Of a DNA stretch of 60,345 nucleotides, positions 7,999 through 15,742 are shown in pieces. This DNA is from a virus. A program made the translations under genes and the position numbers. The notes below the pieces were generated by a model that made no database searches, had not been told where the DNA came from, and saw only the letters and a list, made by a program, of their open reading frames with translations. The first letter of the stretch is position 1. Every line of letters begins with the position of its first letter. The stretch spans positions 1 to 60,345 of IMG/VR virus record IMGVR_UViG_3300006071_000014; one strand, written 5' to 3'.

Positions 7999-8726
7999 AA
8001 ATAGCAACATTTGGATGTTCTTGTACGTTTGGCGATGAATTTCCAGATGCATCGCTGTACAACATTGTTCAACCAAGCAATCATACTTGGACAAATCATT
8101 TATATAAAGATGCTACCATATTTAATTACGGAATATCTGGAGCAGGTTGTGGTCAAATAATGACTAAAATTTTGTCTTCTGATTTAACAGACATTGATTT
8201 AGTTGTTGTTATGTGGTCATTTTTAGAAAGAATAACTTTTTATAAAAATAATTTTCCTGTAAATTTTTCTCCAAGTGGTATTAATCTTTATGATCAAGAT
8301 TTTAAAATATACAAACTAGTTTCACAAAAATTCAAAGACAAATCAAAATTAAAAAATTTACAAAATGTCTATGAAACTTTAGTATTTGAGAAAAAGATAT
8401 TGTTTAATGAATATTTTAAAAATATATTATTGACTCAACAATACTTAAAATTAATGAACAAAAAGTTTTATTTTACAAGCACGATTGATTATTTTTCAGA
8501 ATATGAAACTATTAGAAAAAATATTAACAGTATTAACAGTGATACGGATATCTTCTATTCTAAAATTGACAAAAATAAATTTTTTCTACCAGAAAATTTA
8601 GGATTTAATCAATGGGCAAGCAAGCATAACTATGAAAAATTTGAAAAAGGACATTATGCAGAAATGGCACACATAGATTTTGCATCTTTATTTAAATTGT
8701 GGATCAACAATAATAGTGACAATTGA
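7989..8726 (+). CDS. SGNH-like hydrolase, inserted between gp61 and gp41
   Basis: A 245-residue protein beginning KIATFGCSCTFGDEFPD. This is a variant of the GDSL block with FGCSCTFG in place of GDS, a form common in phage and marine proteins. It then has NYGISGAGCGQIMTKIL, the block II Gly region, and DLVVVMWSFLERITFY at block III. A late HYAEMAHIDFASLF may hold the catalytic His. It is very AT-rich compared with the flanking primase and helicase, suggesting a separate origin. The substrate is unknown. Confidence 0.55.
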   Translation: MVLKIATFGCSCTFGDEFPDASLYNIVQPSNHTWTNHLYKDATIFNYGISGAGCGQIMTKILSSDLTDIDLVVVMWSFLERITFYKNNFPVNFSPSGINLYDQDFKIYKLVSQKFKDKSKLKNLQNVYETLVFEKKILFNEYFKNILLTQQYLKLMNKKFYFTSTIDYFSEYETIRKNINSINSDTDIFYSKIDKNKFFLPENLGFNQWASKHNYEKFEKGHYAEMAHIDFASLFKLWINNNSDN

Positions 8727-8744
8727 TTAAATTAAAGATATAAT
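8716..8744 (+). promoter_or_regulatory. Sigma70-like promoter, predicted leaderless start
   Basis: GTGACA, 17-base spacer, perfect TATAAT, then six bases to the ATG of gp41 at 8751. No Shine-Dalgarno is present. It lies within the end of the SGNH-like gene. Confidence 0.6.
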
Positions 8745-8750
8745 TACCTA

Positions 8751-10145
8751 ATGGCAAAAACATATGATAGCGCAATACAGAAGTTATTCGTTGAAATGAT
8801 GTTAAGTGACCCGCAAAGTTATGTGCGTGTCCAAAACATCTTTAACCCAAATAATTTTGACCGTAGTTTAAAAGGTGCAGCAGAGTTCATCAAGGAACAC
8901 TGTGAAAAGCATACTGTTATGCCTATTGTTGAGCAGATTAATGCTGCTACCAATAACACCTTTGCCCAAGTTCCTGGTATGACTGATGATCATACCTCTT
9001 GGTTTTTGGAAGAGTTTGAAGACTTTACTAAGCAGAAAGAACTTGAACGAGCCATTCTTGCCGCCGCAGATTTGCTAGAGAAAGGTGATTTTGGTCCAGT
9101 TGAAAAACTTATTAAAGACGCTGTTCAAATCAGTCTAACCAAAGACCTTGGTACCGATTACTTTGCTGATCCTAAAGCACGTTTGATGAAAATCAAAGAT
9201 AACAATGGTCAGGTTTCGACGGGGTGGAATGCACTTGATCAGAAATTATTTGGTGGGTTCAACAAGGGAGAACTTAACATCTTTGCTGGCGGTTCAGGTA
9301 GCGGTAAGTCACTGTTCATGCAGAACATTGCAGTTAATTGGATGCAACTTGGTCTCAATGGTGTATATGTTACGCTTGAATTGAGCGAAGAACTTACCTC
9401 TATGCGTATCGATAGTATGGTAACCAATATTGCCAGCAAGGATATCTTCAAAGACATTGATAATGTTGATATGAAGGTTGTCATGATGGGCAAGAAGAGT
9501 GGTAGATTACAGATTAAGTATCTACCAGCCCAAAGCAATATCAACGATGTTCGTTCTTATGTAAAGGAACTTCAAATTCGTACTGGTCGTAAGGTTGATT
9601 TTATTATGATCGATTATCTTGACTTGCTCATGCCTGTTAGTGCCAAGGTTAGTCCAAGTGATTTGTTCGTTAAGGACAAATATGTCTCCGAAGAAATTCG
9701 TAACTTTGCCAAGGAAATGCAAATTTTATTGGTCACCGCATCACAGTTGAATCGTGCGAGTGTTGAAGAAGTAGAGTTTGACCATAGTCACATTAGTGGT
9801 GGTATTTCTAAGATTAACACTGCTGATAATCTATTTGGTATCTTTACCTCTCGCAGTATGCGTGAGCATGGCAAATATCAGTTACAGATTATGAAAACTC
9901 GTTCATCTAGTGGTGTTGGGCAAAAGGTTGAACTTGAGTTTGATGTTGATAGTTTGCGTATCCGTGACTTGCCAGATGATGGTGAAGGCATGACATTTAA
10001 GAAGCCAGTTAGCAGTATATTTGACGGTGTAAAAAATAAGAGTACTGTGATACCAGCAGCAGAGCCAGAAGAACGTGGCAAAATAGTTTCAGATGTCAAT
10101 AGTACTAAGTTAAAACAAATGTTAGCTAACATAAAGAAAACTTAA
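8751..10145 (+). CDS. 41: Replicative DNA helicase (gp41-like, DnaB family)
   Basis: A 464-residue RecA-fold helicase that unwinds the fork and works with the gp61 primase. The N-terminal part is an all-helical primase-interaction domain. Walker A is GGSGSGKS near residue 180; Walker B is FIMIDYLDLL near 285; a SQLNRA sensor block and SGGISKINTADNLFGIFTS follow, then a basic loop MKTRSSSGVGQ with the arginine-finger region. Length is close to T4 gp41 (475). The gene has its own TATAAT promoter and starts without a ribosome site. Confidence 0.92.
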   Translation: MAKTYDSAIQKLFVEMMLSDPQSYVRVQNIFNPNNFDRSLKGAAEFIKEHCEKHTVMPIVEQINAATNNTFAQVPGMTDDHTSWFLEEFEDFTKQKELERAILAAADLLEKGDFGPVEKLIKDAVQISLTKDLGTDYFADPKARLMKIKDNNGQVSTGWNALDQKLFGGFNKGELNIFAGGSGSGKSLFMQNIAVNWMQLGLNGVYVTLELSEELTSMRIDSMVTNIASKDIFKDIDNVDMKVVMMGKKSGRLQIKYLPAQSNINDVRSYVKELQIRTGRKVDFIMIDYLDLLMPVSAKVSPSDLFVKDKYVSEEIRNFAKEMQILLVTASQLNRASVEEVEFDHSHISGGISKINTADNLFGIFTSRSMREHGKYQLQIMKTRSSSGVGQKVELEFDVDSLRIRDLPDDGEGMTFKKPVSSIFDGVKNKSTVIPAAEPEERGKIVSDVNSTKLKQMLANIKKT

Positions 10146-10148
10146 ATA
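10142..10148 (+). promoter_or_regulatory. Late-promoter-like TTAAATA box
   Basis: TTAAATACTATC overlapping the gp41 stop, five bases before the ATG of the radical SAM gene. It shares the ATA-CTATT tail seen after other late-type boxes in this window. There is no ribosome site between box and ATG. Confidence 0.35.
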
Positions 10149-10153
10149 CTATC

Positions 10154-11164
10154 ATGATTTCAATACAAGATGTAGTCCATTTACACATGGAATTTAGTTC
10201 GCTGTGCAATGCTCGTTGTCCGCAGTGTCCGCGTAATTTATTTGGCTATCCATTTAATAGTGGATACGAAGAAACAAATCTTTCGTTAGAACTTGTTAAA
10301 AAATCTTTTAGTCCGCAGTTTATTTCACAATTAAAACATATATTGGTCAATGGAAATCTTGGTGATTTTACTTCAAATTTAGAATCATTGGATATTATTC
10401 AATATTTTAAATCGCACAATGAAAAATTAAGAATAGAAATAAGCACAAATGGTAGCGCAAGAAATGCAGCATTTTGGGCAGACTTGGCACAGTTTAGTTA
10501 TACAGAAGTTCAATTTTGTTTAGATGGTCTTGAAGACACTCACCATCTTTATCGTCAAGATACTGATTATAATAAAATTTTGCAAAATGCAAAAACATTT
10601 ATGGATAATGGTGGGCATGCTATATGGAAAATGATAAAATTTGACCATAATTCACACCAAATAGAACAATGCAGAGAACTTTCTAAAAACTTAGGTTTTG
10701 CTAATTTTTTATTAATAGATGATGGTAGATGCGTTGGTCCAGTATTTGATCGTGATGGAAAATTATCCCACATCATGGGCGATTGGGCTGGCGATACAGT
10801 AATTGAAAATATTATTGCTGACAAAAGTAATCGGAATAAAGAATTTTTTATCTCGCCACATGTACCTGGTACAACATATTCTTGTTTTTCTAAGAATCAA
10901 AAATCGATATACATTGCATCAGATGGCAAAGTATATCCATGCTGCTTTATGGGTTTTAATCCAGAAAAATATGATAAAGGTTGGAATGGAAAACTAAATC
11001 AACAAATTAAACCATTGGTGTCACAGTATAGTTTGCACGAATATGATTTAGAAACATGCATGCGTTGGTTTAGTAAAGTTGAAAGTGCTTGGACTCGTGA
11101 TAGCTACGAAGATGGTGCTCTTACAACATGTGTAAAAATGTGCGGAAAAGTTCCACAAGCATAA
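10154..11164 (+). CDS. Radical SAM protein with SPASM-like tail
   Basis: A 336-residue radical SAM enzyme. The CxxxCxxC cluster is CNARCPQC near residues 18-25, which binds the 4Fe-4S cluster that cleaves S-adenosylmethionine. GNLGDF and EISTNGS follow as the usual GGE-like and strand-4 blocks. The C-terminal part has IYIASDGKVYPCCFMG and later TTCVKMCGK, which look like extra Fe-S ligands of a SPASM or Twitch domain. Such tails are typical of peptide-modifying enzymes. No small precursor peptide is obvious next door. The substrate is unknown. Confidence 0.8.
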   Translation: MISIQDVVHLHMEFSSLCNARCPQCPRNLFGYPFNSGYEETNLSLELVKKSFSPQFISQLKHILVNGNLGDFTSNLESLDIIQYFKSHNEKLRIEISTNGSARNAAFWADLAQFSYTEVQFCLDGLEDTHHLYRQDTDYNKILQNAKTFMDNGGHAIWKMIKFDHNSHQIEQCRELSKNLGFANFLLIDDGRCVGPVFDRDGKLSHIMGDWAGDTVIENIIADKSNRNKEFFISPHVPGTTYSCFSKNQKSIYIASDGKVYPCCFMGFNPEKYDKGWNGKLNQQIKPLVSQYSLHEYDLETCMRWFSKVESAWTRDSYEDGALTTCVKMCGKVPQA

Positions 11165-11169
11165 TTTCC

Positions 11170-11177
11170 AATAAATA
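11170..11177 (+). promoter_or_regulatory. Late-promoter-like AATAAATA box
   Basis: AATAAATAATAGCGGAG upstream of the TTG-started gene at 11196. Box and ribosome site are in late-gene order. Confidence 0.45.
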
Positions 11178-11195
11178 ATAGCGGAGTAGTAGATT

Positions 11196-11444
11196 TTGCG
11201 CAAACAATCACGTTCTATATTAGATGAACTAAGCACTTTAAGTGTTGGTAAAAATACTGGATTAGTATTAGAAAGCCGTGCTAACCATATTATTAATAGT
11301 GCTATCAATCTAATTAATCAAATACGTGAAACTTATGATACTCCAGAAGCAGATGAACTTGAACGCCGACTTTTAAATAGTATTCGTGCGCAAGAACCTG
11401 CTAAATTTATTCGTGGATTGCGAAAGATAGACGAAAGCCGTTAA
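11196..11444 (+). CDS. Small conserved helical phage protein
   Basis: An 82-residue protein read from a TTG start after GCGGAG. It is entirely helical and charged (RSILDELSTLSVG, RANHIINSAINLINQIRETY, DELERRLLNSIRAQ, KFIRGLRKI). It could be a small prohead-core or DNA-binding protein, but I recognise no family with confidence. It has its own late-promoter-like box and lies just before the small virion protein at 11525. Confidence 0.55.
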   Translation: MRKQSRSILDELSTLSVGKNTGLVLESRANHIINSAINLINQIRETYDTPEADELERRLLNSIRAQEPAKFIRGLRKIDESR

Positions 11445-11476
11445 TCTACTATATACGCCTTAATTTTTAACTCAAA

Positions 11477-11484
11477 CATAAATA
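11477..11484 (+). promoter_or_regulatory. Late-promoter-like CATAAATA box
   Basis: CATAAATACTATTAG upstream of the 140-residue virion protein. A TTTGGAG ribosome site follows. The ATACTATT tail matches the box before 13209. Confidence 0.55.
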
Positions 11485-11524
11485 CTATTAGCGTAATAAT
11501 AAACGCAAATTTTGGAGAATTAAA

Positions 11525-11947
11525 ATGGCAGATTTTTATCGTACAAATGGTAATGCTGGTGTAGTTGGTGATGGTAAGGGTTTTATCTCAACAGCAATCG
11601 GTGCTAGCTTTATCGGAAAGTTCCCTGTAGCACTTGCAGGTTATATCGCTAACACTAGCGGCACAGCACAAGATATTCGTGGTGAAAGCGCAGTAAACTA
11701 CGCAATTCCTGCAATCCTAAACGCAATTGAGTCAAACGTGACTGTTCTTGCATATCAGGTTGAAGCATCATCTGGTGGTAACATCAGTCTTCTTCTTGAA
11801 GGCGCACAAGGTCTTGCATCAACTGATGCTGGCATTGCAAGTGTTGTTCAGGCAACTGTTCGTAGTCTAACTGCTGCTGGTAACAACGCAGTTGATTGCA
11901 GCGGTTCAGTATTCGCTAACCGTGGTTTCAAGCTAAGCTACACTTAA
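11525..11947 (+). CDS. Small abundant virion protein (decoration-like)
   Basis: A 140-residue protein rich in Gly, Ala and Ser with no charge clusters. It opens MADFYRTNGNAGVVGDGKG and continues with alternating beta segments (NVTVLAYQVEASSGGNISLLLE). It has a late-type box, a good TTTGGAG ribosome site and a strong terminator directly after the stop, so it is a single-gene unit built for high expression. Codon use is also more GC-rich and even than in its neighbours. A head or tail surface protein is likely. No named family is recognised. Confidence 0.6.
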   Translation: MADFYRTNGNAGVVGDGKGFISTAIGASFIGKFPVALAGYIANTSGTAQDIRGESAVNYAIPAILNAIESNVTVLAYQVEASSGGNISLLLEGAQGLASTDAGIASVVQATVRSLTAAGNNAVDCSGSVFANRGFKLSYT

Positions 11948-11973
11948 TATATCCTAGATATATTACAAAGTTC

Positions 11974-11995
11974 AAGGGCGGGCAACCGCCCTTTT
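11974..11995 (+). terminator. Rho-independent terminator
   Basis: An 8-base-pair stem (AAGGGCGG / CCGCCCTT) closed by a GCAA tetraloop and followed by TTTCTTT. It ends the transcript of the small virion protein. Confidence 0.9.
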
Positions 11996-12029
11996 TCTTT
12001 GCCTAAAATAATATACAATAAGTAAAACC

Positions 12030-12395
12030 ATGATTAGATGTTTAACACTTTTTGATATTACCAGAAATGGCGATTATTATGCTCAAAATCAATTAAAAAA
12101 TTGGCACACATTAGTTCAAGCTATTGGTTTAAAATCTATTCCTACAATTCAAGCATATCCTACGAGAGTATATCGAAAAATAGATGATATTGGATTTGGT
12201 GAGAATTATACAGGATTTCATAATGTATGGTTGTTTGATTTTGATTCTGATAACTTCAAAAATAACTTAGAATCATTAGAAAATGAAATTGGTTTTATAC
12301 CAATGATAACTGGTCTCGAAGAAAGTGTAGAAGACCTTAAAAAATATACCATTGTTTCTGGTGAAAATAAAAATATCTGCTTTTTATTATTATAA
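12030..12395 (+). CDS. Conserved T4-type phage protein, unknown function
   Basis: A 121-residue protein starting MIRCLTLFDITRNGDYYAQNQLKNW. This opening is one I associate with a conserved protein of T4-like marine phages (LTLFDIT...QRNWETL). A hydrophobic end (NICFLLL) completes a small alpha/beta fold. It is the first gene after the terminator at 11974-11995, with a weak TATACAAT box ten bases before the ATG. No activity is predicted. Confidence 0.6.
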   Translation: MIRCLTLFDITRNGDYYAQNQLKNWHTLVQAIGLKSIPTIQAYPTRVYRKIDDIGFGENYTGFHNVWLFDFDSDNFKNNLESLENEIGFIPMITGLEESVEDLKKYTIVSGENKNICFLLL

Positions 12396-12402
12396 TTGAT
12401 AT

Positions 12403-12410
12403 TATAAATA
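12403..12410 (+). promoter_or_regulatory. Late promoter TATAAATA (exact T4 consensus)
   Basis: TATAAATATTATT, an exact match to the T4 late box, 25 bases before the holin-like gene and followed by a CGGAG ribosome site. Confidence 0.65.
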
Positions 12411-12435
12411 TTATTTGCAATGCACGGAGTTTGTT

Positions 12436-12708
12436 ATGGCAAAGAAACCATATGAAATTGAGCGAACCAGTTTAGAAGCGCATGTCGATATCTGTGCAGA
12501 GCGTTATGAACAAATGGATAATAAAATGGATACTATGGAATTAAGACTTGCAAAGGTTGAATCCATAGTCAGCGATATTAAAAACATGTTAATCGAAAAA
12601 GAAACTTTGGCTTATAAAAAACTCGTTGGCTTAGGAATTGGCATTATTGGCTCACTATTAACGGCACTTTTGGGACTTATATTATATGTGGCAAAAACGC
12701 ATAGTTAA
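12436..12708 (+). CDS. Holin-like protein with coiled coil and C-terminal membrane segment
   Basis: A 90-residue protein. The first 60 residues are a charged coiled coil (YEQMDNKMDTMELRLAKVE, SIVSDIKNMLIEK). They are followed by one strong membrane segment near residues 66-86 (GLGIGIIGSLLTALLGLILYV) and a short polar tail. This arrangement is that of XhlA-type holins and hemolysin-like lysis proteins. The ATG at 12436 is chosen because CGGAG lies seven bases upstream; an earlier in-frame ATG lacks a site. An exact TATAAATA late box precedes it. It could instead be a membrane-anchored virion protein. Confidence 0.5.
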   Translation: MAKKPYEIERTSLEAHVDICAERYEQMDNKMDTMELRLAKVESIVSDIKNMLIEKETLAYKKLVGLGIGIIGSLLTALLGLILYVAKTHS

Positions 12709-12738
12709 TTGACAAGTGGTTGTGCTTTGTGCTAAATT
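12709..12738 (+). promoter_or_regulatory. Sigma70-like promoter, predicted leaderless start
   Basis: TTGACA, 18-base spacer, TAAATT, then six bases to the ATG at 12745. No Shine-Dalgarno is present. Confidence 0.55.
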
Positions 12739-12744
12739 AATAGC

Positions 12745-13182
12745 ATGATTAATGAAAGCAAAACCCTCAACAAAATCAAAAAATTCGTCACGGAAGAATA
12801 CGATCACTTGCCTAACAAGGGCGCAGTGATTGTAAAATCCGTGGGGAGCGGATATGTAGTCAATGGCGTTGAAGTAAAATTAAATGATAATAAATGGACC
12901 GTAATTAATAAGAATACGGTAATTTCAACACTTCGCCAACGCCGTATTGCAATACTTACTGCTGCGCTTGTTGCAAAGAACAAATATAATGATATTAGTT
13001 CTGCTACAGCAATCGACAAACAATTAGATATATACCTTGCAGATCAAAATCACTTTCGCATGCGATTAAAAAACAACCCGCATAATGCAGTTGCGCAAGA
13101 TCGCCTTGCAAAAGTAGATAGCGAATTAGACTTACTGCATCAACAGATAGACCTTTTAGAAAAAACCGTCTCTATTAAATAA
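12745..13182 (+). CDS. Hypothetical protein
   Basis: A 145-residue protein. The first 60 residues form a small beta domain (AVIVKSVGSGYVVNGVEVKL). The rest is helical with a long C-terminal coiled coil (DRLAKVDSELDLLHQQIDLLEKTV). It has a TTGACA promoter of its own, placed so that the ATG would be the first transcribed codon. No family is recognised. Confidence 0.6.
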   Translation: MINESKTLNKIKKFVTEEYDHLPNKGAVIVKSVGSGYVVNGVEVKLNDNKWTVINKNTVISTLRQRRIAILTAALVAKNKYNDISSATAIDKQLDIYLADQNHFRMRLKNNPHNAVAQDRLAKVDSELDLLHQQIDLLEKTVSIK

Positions 13183-13185
13183 ATA
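13178..13185 (+). promoter_or_regulatory. Late-promoter-like AATAAATA box
   Basis: AATAAATACTATT overlapping the stop of the upstream gene, followed by a GTAAGGA ribosome site for the gene at 13209. Confidence 0.55.
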
Positions 13186-13208
13186 CTATTAAATGTAAGG
13201 ACAACACT

Positions 13209-14120
13209 ATGTTTGTTAAAGAATTCGGAAAGACATCTTCTGCAGAGTTAAATCAGCAATTGGACAAAGTTTATAAATGGCAACTTAATCTTGCTAAGAT
13301 AAATGAAAGCGATGCTAATCAGATGTTGAAAACTATTGGCACAAAGATTCGTGCAATTAAGACATCAAGTCAGGCACACTATGCCGAACGCAATCCACAA
13401 TATATGGAAGCTGTTATGGTAGGCAAGATTTTAGAAACATGGAAAAACGAAATGGCACAAGGTCGAGCAATATTAGCAGAAAAAATGCAAGCAATTACTG
13501 ATTATTGCACAGTAAATCTTAATGAGCGTGAATTATCACCGAGCGAACTTAAGAAGCGTGAGCATTATGCAAAGTCACTTAAAGGCAAGAAGGGTGATTT
13601 TGAAAAACGTTATGGCAAGCGTGGCGAAGAAGTTATGTATGCTACTGCTACTAAGATGGCAAAGAATGAAAGCATTGAGTTGCCACCAGCACTAACCGAA
13701 GGTGAAATTGAGCAAGCACGTGTTACTATGGCTGCTCGTGACCTTGCAGATACTGTTCAAGACATTGTTGAAAAAATCAGCAAGATGCAGAACGAACAAC
13801 TACCAGCACTAGTAAGTGCTATGAAAGATGAAGTTGGTATGGAACAAGCTAACTCATTTAATGATACAACTAAGCAAGTATTGGGTAGCTTACTTGATGC
13901 TGCTAATGGCGCACGTGATACTCTTGATAATGCAAGCCGTGGTGTCTATGGTGCTGCTCCTATGGGCGAACCTGCTCCTGATATGGGTGCTGCTCCTATG
14001 GGCGAGCCTGCTCCTGATATGAATGCTCCTATTGGCGATGAAAATGATAATGAGCCTGAGTTAAATGCAGTTGATAGTGCTACAGGCGGACCCGCAGAAA
14101 TGGGACGTGGTTTAAGATAA
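13209..14120 (+). CDS. Virion-associated protein with Ala/Pro-rich repeats
   Basis: A 303-residue protein, mainly helical. Near residue 125 is a basic motif LKGKKGDFEKRYGKRGEEVM followed by YATATKMAK. I recognise this as a short module that recurs in T4-like marine phage proteins (KKxxDFKKRYGxxAKSVMYATATKMAKE). The C-terminal 60 residues hold two copies of GAAPMGEPAPDM and a third degenerate one, encoded by a 36-base tandem repeat. A late-type box and good ribosome site precede it. The protein is probably packaged or part of the prohead; the role is unknown. Confidence 0.6.
   Translation: MFVKEFGKTSSAELNQQLDKVYKWQLNLAKINESDANQMLKTIGTKIRAIKTSSQAHYAERNPQYMEAVMVGKILETWKNEMAQGRAILAEKMQAITDYCTVNLNERELSPSELKKREHYAKSLKGKKGDFEKRYGKRGEEVMYATATKMAKNESIELPPALTEGEIEQARVTMAARDLADTVQDIVEKISKMQNEQLPALVSAMKDEVGMEQANSFNDTTKQVLGSLLDAANGARDTLDNASRGVYGAAPMGEPAPDMGAAPMGEPAPDMNAPIGDENDNEPELNAVDSATGGPAEMGRGLR
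13950..14021 (+). repeat. 36-base tandem repeat, two copies, in coding sequence
   Basis: Two 36-base units (13950-13985 and 13986-14021) differ at one base and encode GAAPMGEPAPDM twice. A partial third unit follows. It is an in-frame expansion in the flexible tail of the protein at 13209-14120. Confidence 0.9.
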
Positions 14121-14458
14121 TGAAACTTCTTGAAGTTGCTCCAGATTTTGTAAAGAGTCAAGCCGGTGTTTTTATGACTATTTTACAATATCTGGAGAGT
14201 AAGACTAAACCAGGCGTACAAATTCCAATGGCCAACATTAGTAAATTAATGAATAATGCTGGCTATTCTTTTTCTTATGAAAACCTTGAAGAATTAATTA
14301 ATTCAAATCCTAGTATTGGTGAAATGATTAGTGATTATAACAACCAGCATGTTGTGCTAGGAAAAGAAAGCGTAGCCAGCAAACAACCTGATAAATCAGA
14401 CATTGAAAAGCAATCTGCCACTGTAGATAATATGGCAAAAAGCGCAGCCAAGTTCTAA
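14120..14458 (+). CDS. Conserved phage protein, unknown function
   Basis: A 112-residue protein whose ATG overlaps the stop of the upstream gene (TAATG), so the two are coupled. It starts MKLLEVAPDFVKSQAG and has an LMNNAGYSFSYENLEELINS winged-helix-like middle. The C-terminal 40 residues are polar and Ala/Lys-rich (MAKSAAKF). It likely belongs with the upstream virion-associated protein. No function is assigned. Confidence 0.6.
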   Translation: MKLLEVAPDFVKSQAGVFMTILQYLESKTKPGVQIPMANISKLMNNAGYSFSYENLEELINSNPSIGEMISDYNNQHVVLGKESVASKQPDKSDIEKQSATVDNMAKSAAKF

Positions 14459-14464
14459 TAAATA
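14457..14464 (+). promoter_or_regulatory. Late-promoter-like AATAAATA box
   Basis: AATAAATACTT overlapping the stop of the upstream gene, four bases before the ATG at 14469. No ribosome site lies between, so this late message may be leaderless. Confidence 0.5.
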
Positions 14465-14468
14465 CTTA

Positions 14469-15383
14469 ATGCGCATAGGTGATTTAGAAACCTTAACTAC
14501 ATTTCATGATAAACTTAACCCAGATTTATGGGAAGGCAATCATTTAAAACCACAAGTTCGTCTTGCACTTTTTAAAATTGCAAAAGCATTTGTTGAATTT
14601 ATCAATGTAGAAGACCTAGAACTTACTGATATTACAATAAGTGGTAGCAATGCTAGTTTTAATTATAATAACAAGAGTGATATTGACCTTCATCTTATTG
14701 CTAACAGTAGCGGACCTTGTAAAGTTAATCTCAAAGACCTTTTTCAAGCCAAAAAAGTAATATTCAATGATCAACACGATATTACAATTTTAGGTCATGC
14801 TGTTGAAGTATATGTTCAAGGCAGTGAAGATAAACACATTTCTAATGGTGTTTATAGTGTGTATAATGATAACTGGGTACAGTTTCCAAAAAAGATAACT
14901 GCCAAGCCAGATGTTACTAATATTGAACATAAGTTTGAACACTTAGAAGAAGAAATTAAACAGGCACTTGAGAGTGGCGATCCGCAAACTATTGCAAGAC
15001 TTAAAAAACGTATTAAAGATATGCGTCAAAGTGGTTTAGAAAAGAATGGCGAGTTTGGTGTAGAAAATTTAGCGTTCAAACTACTTCGTAACACTGGTTT
15101 AATTCAGAAATTATATGATGCCGAAACTATTGAGACCGATAAAGAATTAAGTCTTGGAGAGGGCAATGCTTTTTTGGGTGCGCTTAACACTGCCAGAAAA
15201 AATAATCTAGAGTATTTTATAGTTGATGGCAAGAAATACAAAGTAAAAAAGAACAAGAAGATTGTAAAAGAAGCGGAACTGACTGAAAAGTGGAGCAAGA
15301 AATACAAGCGCAGTATAGATTGTTCTCATCCTAAAGGTTTTAGCCAAAAGGCTCACTGTGCTGGTCGTCGTAAAAAGAAATAA
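14469..15383 (+). CDS. Nucleotidyltransferase-like protein with PKGFSQKAHCAG tail
   Basis: A 304-residue protein. The N-terminal domain has ITISGSNASFNYNNKSDIDL, the GS...DxD pattern of the polymerase-beta nucleotidyltransferase fold, with the Asp pair in SDIDLH. A central coiled coil follows (EHLEEEIKQALESG, RLKKRIKDMRQ). The last 20 residues, CSHPKGFSQKAHCAGRRKK, form a Cys/His basic tail that I associate with several unrelated virion proteins of T4-like marine phages; it may be a packaging tag or nucleic-acid binder. The activity (nucleotide transfer to protein or RNA) is inferred only from the fold. Confidence 0.6.
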   Translation: MRIGDLETLTTFHDKLNPDLWEGNHLKPQVRLALFKIAKAFVEFINVEDLELTDITISGSNASFNYNNKSDIDLHLIANSSGPCKVNLKDLFQAKKVIFNDQHDITILGHAVEVYVQGSEDKHISNGVYSVYNDNWVQFPKKITAKPDVTNIEHKFEHLEEEIKQALESGDPQTIARLKKRIKDMRQSGLEKNGEFGVENLAFKLLRNTGLIQKLYDAETIETDKELSLGEGNAFLGALNTARKNNLEYFIVDGKKYKVKKNKKIVKEAELTEKWSKKYKRSIDCSHPKGFSQKAHCAGRRKKK

Positions 15384-15386
15384 ATA
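15379..15386 (+). promoter_or_regulatory. Late-promoter-like AATAAATA box
   Basis: AATAAATAATCACGGAG overlapping the upstream stop, in late-gene order before the small structural gene at 15404. Confidence 0.5.
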
Positions 15387-15403
15387 ATCACGGAGCGCCA
15401 CAC

Positions 15404-15742
15404 ATGTTTACAGCCACTAATGCCAGAATTGCAAGTATTGACAGCGTAGTCGTTGAGACTGAACTTGCATTGTTAAACATTAATATTATTAATGCGGTTG
15501 ATAACAACCAAACAACAGTCAGAATTAATGGCAATACATATACATCAATCGGTGCTAATACTGTTGTTGGCACACCCATGACCCTTGATGCCAATTATTA
15601 TTCAACTTGGCAGACTATTACATCTAATAATTTTGCTAGTGGGCAAATGCAAACAGTTATTGACAACTTCACAAAGCTAGGATATACTATAAGTCGAATC
15701 TCAACAGATGGACAACATATATCTTGGCAAATATCCTGGTAA
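15404..15742 (+). CDS. Small structural-like protein
   Basis: A 112-residue protein rich in Thr, Asn, Ile and Val (RINGNTYTSIGANTVV, IDNFTKLGYTISRISTDGQ). The composition matches the other virion proteins here. A late-type box and a CACGGAG site precede it. The 3' end overlaps the exonuclease gene by 19 bases. Its position in the particle is unknown. Confidence 0.5.
   Translation: MFTATNARIASIDSVVVETELALLNINIINAVDNNQTTVRINGNTYTSIGANTVVGTPMTLDANYYSTWQTITSNNFASGQMQTVIDNFTKLGYTISRISTDGQHISWQISW

Noticed and set aside
13950-14021. CRISPR-like repeats
   Set aside because: Only two directly adjacent in-frame copies with no spacers; it is a coding repeat. No CRISPR array was seen anywhere in the window.
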